Source: Adineta vaga
Lineage: Eukaryota > Rotifera
Reading direction: 5' to 3'
DNA length: 64,000 nt
Assembly (NCBI GenBank): GCA_021613535.1
Contig: CP075492.1
Span: forward strand, 7,502,001-7,566,000
Made by a program: the position numbers and the translations under genes
Shown here: piece after piece, positions 45,942-58,030 of the stretch
How positions within the stretch are numbered: the stretch's first letter is position 1
How the letters are laid out: each line of letters starts with the position of its first letter
Notes under the pieces: model-generated
Seen by the model: the letters and a program-made list of their open reading frames with translations, nothing else
Database searches by the model: none
What the model was told of the DNA's origin: nothing

Positions 45942-47319
45942 TTAGTACACTTCTACACTATTCAAAAGAATACTATTACTCTCGCCACCAACCACTAAAA
46001 CTTTTCCAGTTGGCAAAATCGATGTTGTATGAAGACTTCGCGTAGTATTCATAGCATCCGTAATTGTCCAACTGTCTGAGGATGGATCGTATAACTCAGC
46101 ACTATTGAGATATACACCATTGTAACCACCAACGACTAGTACTTTTCCATCGGATAATACTGACGCAGTATGATAAGCACGTGTAAAAGTCATGTTTCTT
46201 GTTGTTGTCCAATTTCCTGCTAATGGGTCATACAATTCAGCAGTTCCCAAGTAAATACCATTATATCCGCCAATCACTAATACTTTTCCATTGGATAATA
46301 CCGATGCAGTATGATATTGTCGTGTATATTTCATTCGATTAGTAATTGTCCAAGTGCCTGTGGATGCATCATATAATTCAGCAGTATTGATATAAGTACC
46401 ATTATATCCACCGACAGCTAGTACTTTTCCATTTGGTAACACAGATAATGTATGATCGACACGTATATCTATCATGCTGCCAGTTGTTGTCCAGACATTC
46501 GCTGAGAGGTTATATAGTTCTGCACTTCTGAGAAAAACAGAACCTGAATCTCCACCACAGATTAGCATTTGTCCATTCGTCATTATTGATACTGCATGAG
46601 CACCTCGTTGCATATTCATCTGTGCTGCAACTGTCCAAGTTCCAGTTGATGTATTGTATAATTCGACATTTTTGAGAAAAGAAACACCATCATTTCCGCC
46701 AGTAATCAATACATTTCCATTTGTTAATACAGATGCTGCGTGAAATTTACGTGCAATATTCATAGCATTGACAGTTGTCCAATTGTTTGTTAATGGGTTA
46801 TACATTTCTACATTATTTAACGACACACTATCGTATCCACCAACTAACAATACGTTTCCATTATTCAATACAGATGCTCTATGATATTTTCGAGACTTCT
46901 GTATATTGCCGACAAATTTCCATCCTAAAAATACAATAGAAAAGATTGAGTTTGTAGATCTTCCGTTCATACTGACCTGTTGATGTCAATATTCTTCCAT
47001 TAGCCGCCGTAATCATCGTAATAATATCATAGTTTACTGACAGATTATTCTTGTAATTCAATATATTAGCAAATAATTCGCAGTAAGTCGATGATGAATG
47101 AAAACTAATTGCTTCACATTGCTCGTCGTTCAGACACGCTATTTGACATCGACGAATCGTTGATACCATAAAAGTTGCAAACGGTAAACACGTTGTATTG
47201 ACACATACGAATTGTCGACTATTTGCTACAAACATTGTGAATGATCGCATATTTTCTGAAGCAGATCGTGCAATACACATCGCAATCAAAAGCAATAGGA
47301 GCATTTTTGCTCGTGTCAT
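45942..47319 (-). CDS. Secreted seven-bladed kelch-repeat protein with an N-terminal Cys domain
   Basis: Start ATG at 47319 (MTRAKMLLLLLIAMC) gives a signal peptide. An ATG 34 codons upstream is also in frame but lies before the signal peptide. A Cys-containing region follows (CVNTTCLPFATFMVSTIRRC, CQIACLNDEQCEAISFHSSS), resembling a PAN/Apple module. A 52-nt intron (46925-46976) leads to seven kelch repeats with the pattern NGKVLVVGGYNG...AELYDP..W, which should close into one beta-propeller. The protein ends NSVEVY. Repeats are very alike, suggesting recent internal duplication or homogenisation. Such secreted kelch proteins are frequent in bdelloids; ligand unknown. Catalytic residues of galactose oxidase are not apparent. 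Confidence 0.78.
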
Positions 47320-48828
47320 GATTGGTGAAATACAAAAAAATGAACTAAAATGATGTACTAAATCAGAAATATCACTTCTATCTCTTTTGTGAAAATTTTG
47401 ATGAATTTTGAAGATGATCATGAAGTTGAAGTCTCACTTATACAACATCGGAAATGAAAATAATGGTAGAAAAGGAGTGCACTTTCAATCAGTATTTTTT
47501 TATCATGATTACTATTCAATCTCAAGTGTTCCTATTAGATTCAATACGGTCACATTAATGACTGGATCCTTCGATATGATTTTAAATTTTTATTATCAAC
47601 AGTTCATGTAATTTCCTTTACTGCACTCATGAGTCGTCGTTGAAGATATTTTTCATGATACTTCCAATACTTCAGCTACCTTGAACAATGCAATAATTAT
47701 AAATAATAATGAAATAACAAAAAATATATGAGCAATTTGAAGAGAATATCTTGATATGCTATCAAATATTGCATTAATATAAATATTACAGGGGAAAATC
47801 AGGTATGGTTAAGAACAGAATAAGTAAAATAATATGAGGAGTTATTCGTAATTTTCGCTTTACATGAGATATTATTAGGATTAACATGTTTAATAAAAAA
47901 ATCAAACTAAAAATCTATATCACTATTATTACATAACTAGCATTCATTGTTTCATGAGTAGAAAATGTATGAACATGATTATATAATTAGACGATAAAGT
48001 CCTTCCTGTTATCATACAGAAAGTGGAATATATAAATCATCGATTTTATTGGTTTTCATGTCAATGCTCACTTCTTGTCGCGAACGAAGAATGTTTATTT
48101 ATAAAATCGAGAGTAGCTACATATCTTTCAGCAACGTGTAACGACATCGATAGAATTTGATTCTTCTTTTGCAAATATTATATTAAAAGATTTTCAACTT
48201 ATTGAAGTTAATCAAATCACTTGATTTAAAAGAAATGATATAATATTGATTACATAGTTAACAACGGAATAAAAAACTATTGGAAAGAATCCGAATCATT
48301 GTTTATATAACTCAATGATCGATAATGATTCTAGACATTGTATCACATAATATTTGTTGTCAGTCGTACAACCAACAAAGAAAGAGAGAGAGAAAGAGAG
48401 AGAGTAAAGAATGTGACCTTTTTTGAAGAAGTCTGTATATCTATCAAACGAAGTAGATCAACATCAACAAATCGATTCAGTTCTTTGAATAAGGATTATT
48501 CGTTACGTTCTTTTTTTCTTTTCTTTTCTCTCATTTGACATTCTTTTCATCTAATAATAAAACACCTCAACGATGAAAATATGCAACTACTGAACCATCA
48601 TAAACGACCCTGTGATTGTAAGCACCATTCATATTTTCTCACGTTGAGTTAATATTTGTTAGAAAAGAACAAAAAAAAGAGATAATGTTATATAGTTCGA
48701 TAAGAAACACAAGATCAGTTGAGAAATTTTCTTCTTACATTCAAAATGATCTTTAAACAGTTTCTTTTTCTTTCTGGTAAGATATTCAAACGATATAGCA
48801 ATGCTTGTAGATTATAGAATTTAGATCA
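47320..48828. other. Large intergenic region, divergent
   Basis: About 1.5 kb between the divergent kelch and chitin-binding genes. It holds a GA microsatellite (48380-48404). Short ORFs are present but none is protein-like. No RNA gene recognised. Confidence 0.5.
48380..48404. repeat. GA microsatellite
   Basis: An interrupted (GA)n tract, AAAGAGAGAGAGAAAGAGAG and on, in the region upstream of the first chitin-binding gene. Confidence 0.8.
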
Positions 48829-50474
48829 ATGGCTTATTCTCTCATTTCAGTTTTTAGTTATAGCTATGCTATTCTTATCATTGCTTGCTTTGTGATGAGA
48901 AAAACAGCATTAGCTGATTATGATTGTTCTGCAAAAGATGATGGCTGGTATTATGATCCAGAATTTTGTCATATCTATTGGCGTTGTATACATGGTTCAG
49001 CTGAAGAATTTGAATGTGCGAGTGGAACTGCTTGGGATCATTTTGCGAATCGTTGTAATTGGCTTGATAGTGTCGATTGTTCTCGTGCAGAGAAAACGAC
49101 ACCAAAAGTCAGTTCTGAAGAAGACGATGAAGGAGAAGAAGATGCCCAAGAAACGACAAATGAGGAGAACGAAACAGAAGATGAAACACAAACTGTAACT
49201 GTAAAAAAATCGAAAAAGAAAAAGAAGAAAACAGCATCAAATAAACGAATGGTGGATGATAATGAAGACGAAAATGATCGTGAGATTTAAAGATATTGAT
49301 TGCATGAATACTGGTCTATGCTTATTTTTGGAATATGAATATCTTCTGCTTCTTTTTCTTCATCTTTTGAATGATTCATCAAACTTTTCTTCCAGCATCT
49401 TGTTTACTTGTTTGCCAAGCAAGTTCATCTGCCGAAAAATTCTGTTCTGGTCGGGATGGATTCTTTGCGTAAGAAATATTTACTAATTTTTTTAACAAAT
49501 TTGCATGAATTATATCCGTTCTATCAGTGATCCTGATTTTTGCACGAGATATTATCGATGTTCGCATGGTGTTGATCAAGGTTTCGAATGTCCAAAAGGT
49601 ACTGCATGGGACGACGAAAGCAAATCATGTGCATGGATTGAACAGGTCAATTGTGAACAAAAAAAACTTGATTATTCAACCAGTACTATTACTACTGAAG
49701 GCATGCTATTCTGTTCTACTCATCTGTCGTTTTTCTTATTTCTTGAGAGTATCATTTTTTTTCTTTCTCCTTTAGATTCAACAACATCACGTAAAAAGTC
49801 TACAACAGAATCTTCGAGTCCTGAATCAAATAAGCCATCAGCTTTACCACCGACCCATGGGAAGGATGGCAGCGGTAGTAGTCTATCAGGTTTTGATTGT
49901 CAACCAACAGGTGTTTATACTGTTGCTGATTCAACACAATGTAATGCTTATTATCAATGTGATCGAGGCATACAAACAAGATTGAATTGTGCTGAAAAAC
50001 AGCTATTTGATGAAGTCAAACGTGTATGTTTGGATTTTGATCGAGTTAATTGTGGTACTCGACCAGTTAATTTAGCAGATAAAAATCAATGTAAGTAATA
50101 GAATGTAAGATTAAACTTAATTCTTCGGATATTTACAATTAGGCGTCGGTAAACGTGATGGTATTCATGCAGATACTGAACGTGGTTGTCATTATTATTA
50201 TACATGTATATCACAAAATAAAATGCGTGAAACAAAATGTCTAGGTGATCAAATGTATAGCAGTTATACAACTAAATGTGGTCCAGCAAGCAGTGCTCCA
50301 ATGCCATGTGGTACTTATGTTTTAGGAAGTGCAACAATACAATGTATGTTAACAGTTATGAATTTCCATTAGATAAAGTATTTTTTTTCTTTTATTTTAC
50401 TAGATCATCGAAATATTGGTTATTTCATCTCGTTTCTTCTCACAATAATATTCTTCGTTCTTATTGATTTTTAA
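48829..50474 (+). CDS. Chitin-binding (peritrophin-A/CBM14) protein with four domains, membrane-anchored
   Basis: The ATG at 48829 opens a signal peptide (ISVFSYSYAILIIACFVM). Four Cys-rich modules follow across several exons. Domain 1 is WYYDPEFCHIYWRCIHGSAE; domain 2 is GFFADPDFCTRYYRCSHGVD; domain 3 is VADSTQCNAYYQCDRGIQTR; domain 4 is DTERGCHYYYTCISQNKMRE. Each keeps the six-Cys, aromatic-rich CBM14 pattern that binds chitin. Between domains 1 and 2 lies a strongly acidic then Lys-rich linker (EEDDEGEEDAQETTNEENET, KKSKKKKKK), and between 2 and 3 a Ser/Thr-rich one. A C-terminal hydrophobic segment (FISFLLTIIFFVLIDF, stop 50472-50474) suggests membrane anchoring or GPI processing. Likely in the pharyngeal or cuticular chitin matrix. 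It neighbours a second gene of the same type. Confidence 0.82.
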
Positions 50475-51119
50475 TCAATCGGACACGTTGTTTTTTTTCG
50501 CATTTTGTTTTTCTACTCTTATTGTATGTGACTATTATTGGTGTAGTTCATGTTTTATTGTTTAGTATCGAGAAAAGAAACGATTAAAATAAAGAATTCT
50601 AATACAGGTCATTCAAAACAAATCAAGATGACCTAGAAATTTAAAAAAAAGAATATTGTAATATTATTCATAAAAAAAAACAAATCCATAGATGGTTCAA
50701 ACACGATTTCTTTCGTAATCTTTTGTTCACTTGATAAATATGTATATCAATCTCTTCAAACGTACATGTAATCTTTCTTATTTATTTCTTTCGCATACAT
50801 TACTAATCATTTCACAATCGATTGCATCATCCTAATTAATCCATTGCAGTCGTTCGATTGACGATGTTCTTTATTGTCGTTGTGTTTTTTTCTTTTGTAC
50901 ACCCGATGAAAGAATCCAAAGAAAATTAAATCCCAAATAAACAATGTTGATCTAATACAGAGCGAGTTTGTTGTCTACATATGCGTGTGTATACGTTCAA
51001 TTAAAAGATGTGCATCTCATTGTAACATAAAACGAAGCTTAAAGAGCAAAAAAACAGAAACATAACTGTTATTTGAAAGAAATTTATTCAATAAATGAAT
51101 TATAGAATATGGACATACT
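50475..51119. other. Intergenic region between the chitin-binding genes
   Basis: 645 bp, AT-rich, tandem gene orientation. No exon seen. Confidence 0.5.
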
Positions 51120-53087
51120 ATGGATAAATATTGCTGGTGGTATTTGATATTTGTGTTTATTTATTCGATTGAATCACGTAATTTATTGGTTTCAAATGAA
51201 TCAACGATTAAAAAACAAACGTCGACGAACTCGACCAATAATTTCCTCCAATTTCAGTCGACTATTACAACGTCTTTGGCAACGATTACGACAACAATTC
51301 ATTCGAACAGCACCATTCAATCATTTATAACCAAGCCGAATTCTTATCTTTACAATCCTGATGAAGATGAAAGTCTTTTAGATCGAATAAAACGAGATAC
51401 TACACCATTTGTTTGTAAAAGTAAGATGATTTTTTTTCTGTTTATCAATCATGAAATTTAATAGAAGGAGAGATTGTCTTTTTTTAGCTGATGGTTATTT
51501 TCCCGATCGACAAAACTGTCGAATCTATCATATTTGTACATCAGGTGTAGATACAGCGTCTGTTTGTGCTGAAGGAACAGCTTGGGATCCAGTTAAGAAA
51601 AACTGTGGATGGGAAAATACTGTTGAATGTACGAAAGGTTTGAGAAAATGGAATCAAATTACTGATATTCGTGGAGGTACAGGATAAATCATAATGTCTT
51701 TTTTCACGTGTTTTATATGTATATAAAAAATTTAGTAACATTATTTGCGACGGATGCAGCATTATCTTGGCGTGTAAAAAAATCTACAACAACACGTCAA
51801 CCAATAAAAGTTGATTCAAATTTTACATGTGAATATGATGCTGAAGGACTTTTTCCGGGTATACTATTACTTTCTTTTGAGGAAATAATGAAAAGATTTT
51901 TCTAGATCCAAAATACTGTCATATCTATCATTTTTGTGCAATTGGTGCACATCAAGTTTTACAATGTGTAAATAATCTATGGTATTCCAGTACAACTCAA
52001 GGATGTGATTGGCCAGAAAAATCGGATTGTTCGTATTTGTGAAGGATTTGATTTATTTGAAAATATTTTCTATGAATAGGTAAAGCTGGAAATCTACAAA
52101 CATCATCAACAGCAGCAACAAATATGATTGATGGTGATGGAAATATTGTTACTACACCAAGAAATTTTCGACTAAATATTTATTTACCAATTGAATGTCC
52201 ACCTGGCGTACAAAAATATTTTCCTGATCCATACGATTGTTCAGCATATCATTATTGTAATGGTAAGAATACTCTTCTTTTGTTTTTACTTCCGAAATGT
52301 TTTTCAAATATCATTTCAATCATAGGTGGTGTCGATCGACCATCATTTTGTGATGCTGGTCTCTACTATGATAAGAGTAAGTATTATTGATATACTTTGA
52401 AATTTCCTTATAAATTGATTGATTATGTTTAGAACATGGTTGTCAATGGCCAAAAGATGTTCCTCATTGTGAGTAATTCATTTTTATTTGTATTCATCTA
52501 TAACTTATTGGAAAACAAAATGCACACATTCAGGTCAACATAAATGTCCTCCCAATGGTCAACGATTACGTTTTGTAGCTACACATAGTTGTTGTCATTA
52601 TTATGAATGTATTAATGGTCATTTGAAAGAACAAGTGTGTCCATTACATAAACTTTATTCAGTTGAAACGAAAAGTTGTGAAAATTTTCAAGTTGTCAAT
52701 TGTGGTTCACGTGAAAAATGTATCGATCCTTGTAAGATTACTTGAGTTATTTCGTATTTTTTTCCATCTTAGAAATTTTCTTTTCTTTTAGGTGATTATG
52801 ATAATTCTCCACTTTGTGAATTTAAACCTGTCTGTCGAGAAAAACCCAATGGAAATTATGTTGATCAATATCGACCGAATTGTCAATTTCACTATACATG
52901 TTTAGAAAGTCGAACATTTAATTATACAGCATGTGAACATGGTCATCGATTTTCTGTCCAACATCAAAGATGTTTGCCTGCTAAACAAGTCAAATGTTTC
53001 GCAAGACGAAATGAGCAATTATCATTTCAATTCTTCTTTTTCTTCGTTTGTTTTTTTTCTACAAATTCTTTACTAAAGATATATTAG
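51120..53087 (+). CDS. Chitin-binding (peritrophin-A/CBM14) protein with five domains
   Basis: Signal peptide MDKYCWWYLIFVFIYSIESR, then a Ser/Thr-rich region and a dibasic RIKRD site that could be cut by furin. Five CBM14-like modules follow: FPDRQNCRIYHICTSGVDTA, PDPKYCHIYHFCAIGAHQ, PDPYDCSAYHYCNG, VATHSCCHYYECINGHLKEQ and DQYRPNCQFHYTCLESRTFN, each with six or so cysteines. Short introns split the modules (for example 51421-51487). The C terminus is hydrophobic (FQFFFFFVCFFSTNSLLKIY, stop 53085-53087), again suggesting a membrane or GPI anchor. It is probably a diverged tandem duplicate of 48829-50474: same layout and orientation, but domains are not closely similar. Confidence 0.8.
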
Positions 53088-53843
53088 ATTAAATAGAACC
53101 ATTACGAAGAAATTCCATAGTCATATATGTCAAATCATGCTTTTATGAATTACAAACGTACCTTGAAAAATATCGTGCGACATCATGTCAATAAAATCTT
53201 TTCGTTTTTGTCCTTGTATTGTACATAATGATAAGTTTTTGCTTCTCGTTCTTATCAAAAAAAAACATGCTGTAGATATGAAACGATAGAAAACGTGCAT
53301 TAATTCTAACAACTTATACATTTCGTCGATTGAAAAACTACCTATTTGTTATTTATATTATTATAATACGTAAGTAATAATAAAAAATAGTTGATAGTGA
53401 CAGAATCCTTGTTTTTATACATCTACAAATGAAGTCATCATGACATTCATCTGTAACGTGAAAACAAAATAGTCTATGGTGGATGAAAACTTCTTTTTTT
53501 TTGATAAAATTATTTATTTTAACTCGATTTGTATCGTTTTTGCGATGAGATCATTTGTCAAGCATATTTTTCTGCGTTGCCTCTAGTTAAACAATCACTT
53601 TAAATAAAAAACAGTTTATTATACACGATGCTTTTAGTTTGTCGAAGAGAAGAAAGCAAAAATTTATATTTTCATTTCGTTACCTTATGCATTTTAATGT
53701 CTTCGAATTGCACGTCTGTTTTGAAATCTTGCCAACCAAAAAACAAAAAAATACAAAACATCTGAAATTATAAATAAATTGTTTCTCACCAATGTTCACT
53801 TTTCATCTATATACCTGACTCATTCAGATTTCCAACGGTCACC
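53088..53843. other. Intergenic region
   Basis: 756 bp, AT-rich. Nothing recognised. Confidence 0.5.
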
Positions 53844-54950
53844 ATGATGCGTTTTTTATGTAATCTTCTATTTTCAATAACAACTGTCTTTATAATATGG
53901 ATTTCTATAGTTAAAATTCTCTACCAAAATAAGCAATGTTCACACAATCAATATACGCGTCATTCTCATCGAAAATTTAGTAATCATTCATTAAATCCTT
54001 TAAGAATTGATCAACGTTTAAAACTACATCATTTCACCATTCTTGGTACACATAATAGTTATCATAAAAGAAATCTTCTCTATCAATATGAACATGTCAT
54101 TCTTGAAGAACAATTTACATATGGTATTCGTCAGATTGAATTAGATATTCATTTAATGTCGAATCATGATGTTGTTTATCATATTCAATTACTTGATGAT
54201 CGAACAAATTGTTATTGTTTAAATGATTGTTTTCAAAGAATTTTCAATTGGACTATGATGAATGCATATCATTATCCAATTTATTTATTTATTGAAATAA
54301 AACAAATGTTTTATGAAGACTTATTTACGGGATTAAATGGTGGAGTGAAATGTAATCATTTTCAAACGATTAAAGAAGAACTTGTGAAATTTTTTCCAAT
54401 TGATTCATTGATTCTACCGAAAGAAATACAAGGTAATCAAAGTTCAATTCGTTTAGCTTTAAAAAATCAGAGAAAAAAAGAATTTATCGGTGATTATACT
54501 TATAAAAATTATGGTTGGCCACCATTATATATTTCTTTAGGAAAATTAATTCCAGTTTTTATTGATGATGTACAAAATATTGTTCCAGAATTAATTGGTA
54601 CATGTAAACTATTATCGGACTTTTTCTTTATTGCACAACAAAATCCAACTTTAAATTATGCTTCTTTTATTACTCTTAATAATCCATTAAAAAATCAATA
54701 TTTAATGACAAAAAGTATCAATAATGGTTATTTATTACGTGTTCTGCTTGGATATAATGGTAAACAATTGCTTGCAAATTATAATCAAGCAAAAAAATAT
54801 GGTTCTCAAATAATAAGTACAGATTCAGTGCAATGTAATGATACAGACATATGTCAAAGTATCATGAATGATTTTAAAACAACGTCAACTATTTTATGTA
54901 ATCCTGTTGTTGCACCAAACTTTTGTAATACGTCATTTGTAAACCCGTGA
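53844..54950 (+). CDS. PI-PLC-like (Ca2+-dependent phosphoinositide phospholipase C1 type) protein
   Basis: 368 aa, one exon. An N-terminal signal anchor (LLFSITTVFIIWISIVKILY) suggests a type II membrane or secreted protein. The X-domain-type core has FTILGTHNSYHK (first catalytic-type His) and FTYGIRQIELDIHLMSNHDV with VYHIQLLDDRTNC (second His region), then YPIYLFIEIKQMF and a C-terminal GKLIPVFIDD. The GTHNSYH motif is typical of bacterial and some eukaryotic PI-PLC-C1 proteins, a TIM-barrel family. Many asparagines fit N-glycosylation. Whether it is catalytically active is uncertain. No introns; possible horizontal acquisition, but not shown. Confidence 0.7.
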   Translation: MMRFLCNLLFSITTVFIIWISIVKILYQNKQCSHNQYTRHSHRKFSNHSLNPLRIDQRLKLHHFTILGTHNSYHKRNLLYQYEHVILEEQFTYGIRQIELDIHLMSNHDVVYHIQLLDDRTNCYCLNDCFQRIFNWTMMNAYHYPIYLFIEIKQMFYEDLFTGLNGGVKCNHFQTIKEELVKFFPIDSLILPKEIQGNQSSIRLALKNQRKKEFIGDYTYKNYGWPPLYISLGKLIPVFIDDVQNIVPELIGTCKLLSDFFFIAQQNPTLNYASFITLNNPLKNQYLMTKSINNGYLLRVLLGYNGKQLLANYNQAKKYGSQIISTDSVQCNDTDICQSIMNDFKTTSTILCNPVVAPNFCNTSFVNP

Positions 54951-55062
54951 AATCAGATTGATTGTTATTTTTTTGATAAATAGTATAAAATAAAGAAACA
55001 GAATTTTTTAAAGTCAATTTTATTAATTGTACAGGAAAAGAATTAACTGTATTGCAAGATAA

Positions 55063-55965
55063 TTAACCTATTGGTACTACACGAATTTGTCGACACCATA
55101 ATTCAGATAAACAAATAAAACATAGAAAAGGCATAAGAAGTTGAACAAAATAAGGTGAATAGATAAAATAATATAATGATAAATCAGTAAGAAAAGTTGG
55201 TAGAAAATAGAGACGAATTAATACCACTATTGCATATGATACCCAAAAGAATGAATATAAACTTGATATTGATAATAATTGTACTGTTAATTTACGTATT
55301 GTTTTCCAATTTAATGTTCGTGCCATCTTTTTTCGTTGTAATAAAACTCGAATTAATAGAATAATACTTGCAATAGGTATAATCAATGATGGAATAAGGA
55401 TATGAGTAATCCAATCGAATGTTCCCAACCACATGAGATTATTATAACAAATAGAACCACATAAAAGTAAAGTATAATCAAAAGAATTTTCACAAGAATA
55501 AAGAAAAATACAAACGAAATAAAAGAAAGGTATATAACAAAGAGAAAATATCAACGGAAAATAATGACATTGAAATTTTTTTCTCGTTGTTTGAAGAAGA
55601 TGAGAATGAAAGATTAAGATATGTCGTTCAATTGACGTCCATGCCATTACAAAGAGATTGATTGAATGAAGTGAACAATTGTACCATATCCAAAAGAGAC
55701 AAAAACCATGTGATTGAGGTCGTACACGACCTGAATAAAGAAATTGAAGTGTAATCGGTAATTCAGTTGTTAATTCAAGAAAGGCAATGGCAAGTAATAC
55801 TATTAAGAAATGATTGTGTATACGAGAACGAATTTTATCTGAACGATAGCATTGATAGAGAATATAAATTGATACACATACAGATGGCACTTGAATAGAA
55901 GTAAATAGATAAAATTTTAAATGACGAATGATATATGGTTCAAATGAAACCATCGTTTCGTTCAT
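55063..55965 (-). CDS. Seven-transmembrane receptor (GPCR-like)
   Basis: 300 aa, single exon, with seven hydrophobic segments at roughly 18-37, 50-70, 88-108, 130-150, 175-200, 225-245 and 265-285. After TM3 lies WTSIERHILIFH, where an ERH takes the place of the DRY motif of class A receptors. A Cys in loop 1/TM3 (HGFCLFW) and another in loop 2 could form the usual disulfide. The C-terminal tail is very short (CRQIRVVPIG). No ligand family can be assigned. Single-exon rhodopsin-like receptors of this kind are frequent in rotifers. The 3' end is about 110 bp from the PI-PLC-like gene (convergent). Confidence 0.72.
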   Translation of the reverse strand: MNETMVSFEPYIIRHLKFYLFTSIQVPSVCVSIYILYQCYRSDKIRSRIHNHFLIVLLAIAFLELTTELPITLQFLYSGRVRPQSHGFCLFWIWYNCSLHSINLFVMAWTSIERHILIFHSHLLQTTRKKFQCHYFPLIFSLCYIPFFYFVCIFLYSCENSFDYTLLLCGSICYNNLMWLGTFDWITHILIPSLIIPIASIILLIRVLLQRKKMARTLNWKTIRKLTVQLLSISSLYSFFWVSYAIVVLIRLYFLPTFLTDLSLYYFIYSPYFVQLLMPFLCFICLSELWCRQIRVVPIG

Positions 55966-56452
55966 TCTTATGATATAGAAGTCTTCCGAGTGTATGCGAA
56001 TAGATTCAGAATGAGCATAGCTTGTCCTTTTTTTCTTTCAAAGATTATTGAATAATCTACGTGATAATTTATGATTCTACATGAAATTCAATGAGACTGT
56101 TCAAATAAATTCACTGAATTCGCAAAGCATATATTTACTGTTGTTTAAATATTAAACCGATCACAATAAGATCACTTGTCCTCCAAAAAGTCAAAACCAA
56201 ATCGAAATTATACCATGGATTGAAAATACATGAATAGATAAACAATCAGTATTCCCTATTTTCACGAGTTCATCGAACAAGTATATATTTCTGATGTAAA
56301 AAAATCATTTGATAGTCGAATTAGTAATATAAATTTATTTCGTTCGAGTAATAGATTAAAAAAAGAAAAGAAAAGAAAAAAAAATGTTGATAATTATTGA
56401 TTAATAATAGCAATCACAGATGTATAAGAATACAAGAAATATTCCTTGTGGA
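55966..56452. other. Intergenic region upstream of the receptor gene
   Basis: About 487 bp, AT-rich, between two minus-strand genes; nothing recognised. Confidence 0.5.
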
Positions 56453-58030
56453 TTAAAATTCAGTTGATTTACTTCCACGTTCACCTCGACTTTTCATTAA
56501 TCTCAAAAGTTCCACTAAAAAATTGAGGAAAAAAAAGCATTTCTTTGGTTTTTTTCGAAAATTTATATATTCATTTACCGGGAATTGGAAAAACGATCGT
56601 AGAATTCTTCTCTGCTGATATATGTGTCAAAGTTTGGAGATAGCGCAATTGTAAAGCAATTGGACTTTGTTGAATGACATCAGCAGCTTCCTAAATATAT
56701 TTATATAGCAAAACAAAATAAAGGGAATTCAATCCAATGTTTTCATGGTAATTAGATATTACTTTTAATGCTCTCGATGCTTTTTGTTCACCTTCAGCGG
56801 CAATAATTTTTGCTCGTGCTTCTCGTGCAGCTAAAAAACAACAAAATATGATTCTTTTACATGCTAATATAAAATGAAATTATGTCTCACCCTCAGCTTC
56901 AGCAGCCATACTACGTTGCATATTAACCGGCAATCGAACATCTTTACTACAAGTGAGAAAATATTCATGAATTAATATAATTGAAAAAGAAGAGAATGAT
57001 TATTTACATTTCTACACGTTCGACTTTGACCCCCCATGGATCAGTTCCTTCATCAAGATGAGCTTGCATTGAATGAGAAATATTTTCACGATCAGATAAA
57101 ATTTCTTGTAATGTTTTTGTTCCTCTACAATGCAAAGAATTGATCTTCAAAAAAATTTGTTCGTCTTAGATTTAACTTACAAAATATTACGAAGTGTTGT
57201 AGCTGCAAGTAATTGAGTTGAATAACGAGAATTTTCCACATTGGTAACACTAATAATTGGATTAAAGATTCGAAAATAAACAACAGCATCGACGGAAACT
57301 GTCTACAAGAACGATATAATGAAAATATTGCATTAAAATTCGTCAAAATAACGAACCACAGAATCTCTTGTTAGAATTTCTTGAGGAGGAACATCAAAAG
57401 TAACTAAAAAAGATCGATTATGAAATATTTCATCTTTGCTGTCTCAATCAATAACTTCTAACCTGTTCGTAAATCAACTTTAATTATCGAATCAACACAT
57501 GGTAAAACAAAAAATAAACCTGGTCCTTTGGCACCACCTAAAACAATATCGTCACATTCCTTTGATCTATTTCTATCCTGTTCCTACCAGATAAAATTCG
57601 ACCGAGACGCATAATAACTGCTCGCTCATATTCTTGAACAACCTTTATGAAAGACATGTACACTCCAACAACAATAGAACATCCGTACTTACTTTTACAG
57701 TTACACAAAGTGAAAATGGAAATGTGAATGCACAGAGAATATAGGATAGAACAACTAGAATCCAACCACATGTTCCCAAACCTTCCTCAGAATCACGTAT
57801 ATCGTCTAATATATATATATAAATTAAAAAAATGAAAACGAATAAATTAATATTCTAAAAACATGGAAAACAATAATTACATTGATTATTTCGTGAAACA
57901 GTCGACGTATTTACTATTCGACGATCATAAAAGAATTACAATATGGCATAAACAAGAATAACCTTGTGAATTTTATCACTTACATTCCACATTTCCACTA
58001 GTTGTATGACGATCTTGTTTCGATGCCATT
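56453..58030 (-). CDS. Stomatin-like (SPFH/band 7) membrane protein
   Basis: Multi-exon with ~50-nt introns; stop TAA at 56453-56455. The membrane hairpin is [19 protein letters not shown], with the conserved Pro. After an intron come [106 protein letters not shown] and [20 protein letters not shown], a full SPFH domain and oligomerisation region. These proteins scaffold cholesterol-rich membrane domains and regulate ion channels (MEC-2/stomatin type). The N-terminal exon is unsure: [15 protein letters not shown] (58030) is one start, but the frame stays open upstream ([13 protein letters not shown]) and an exon near 58170-58200 (MTCESDTF) could be spliced on. Confidence 0.87.
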
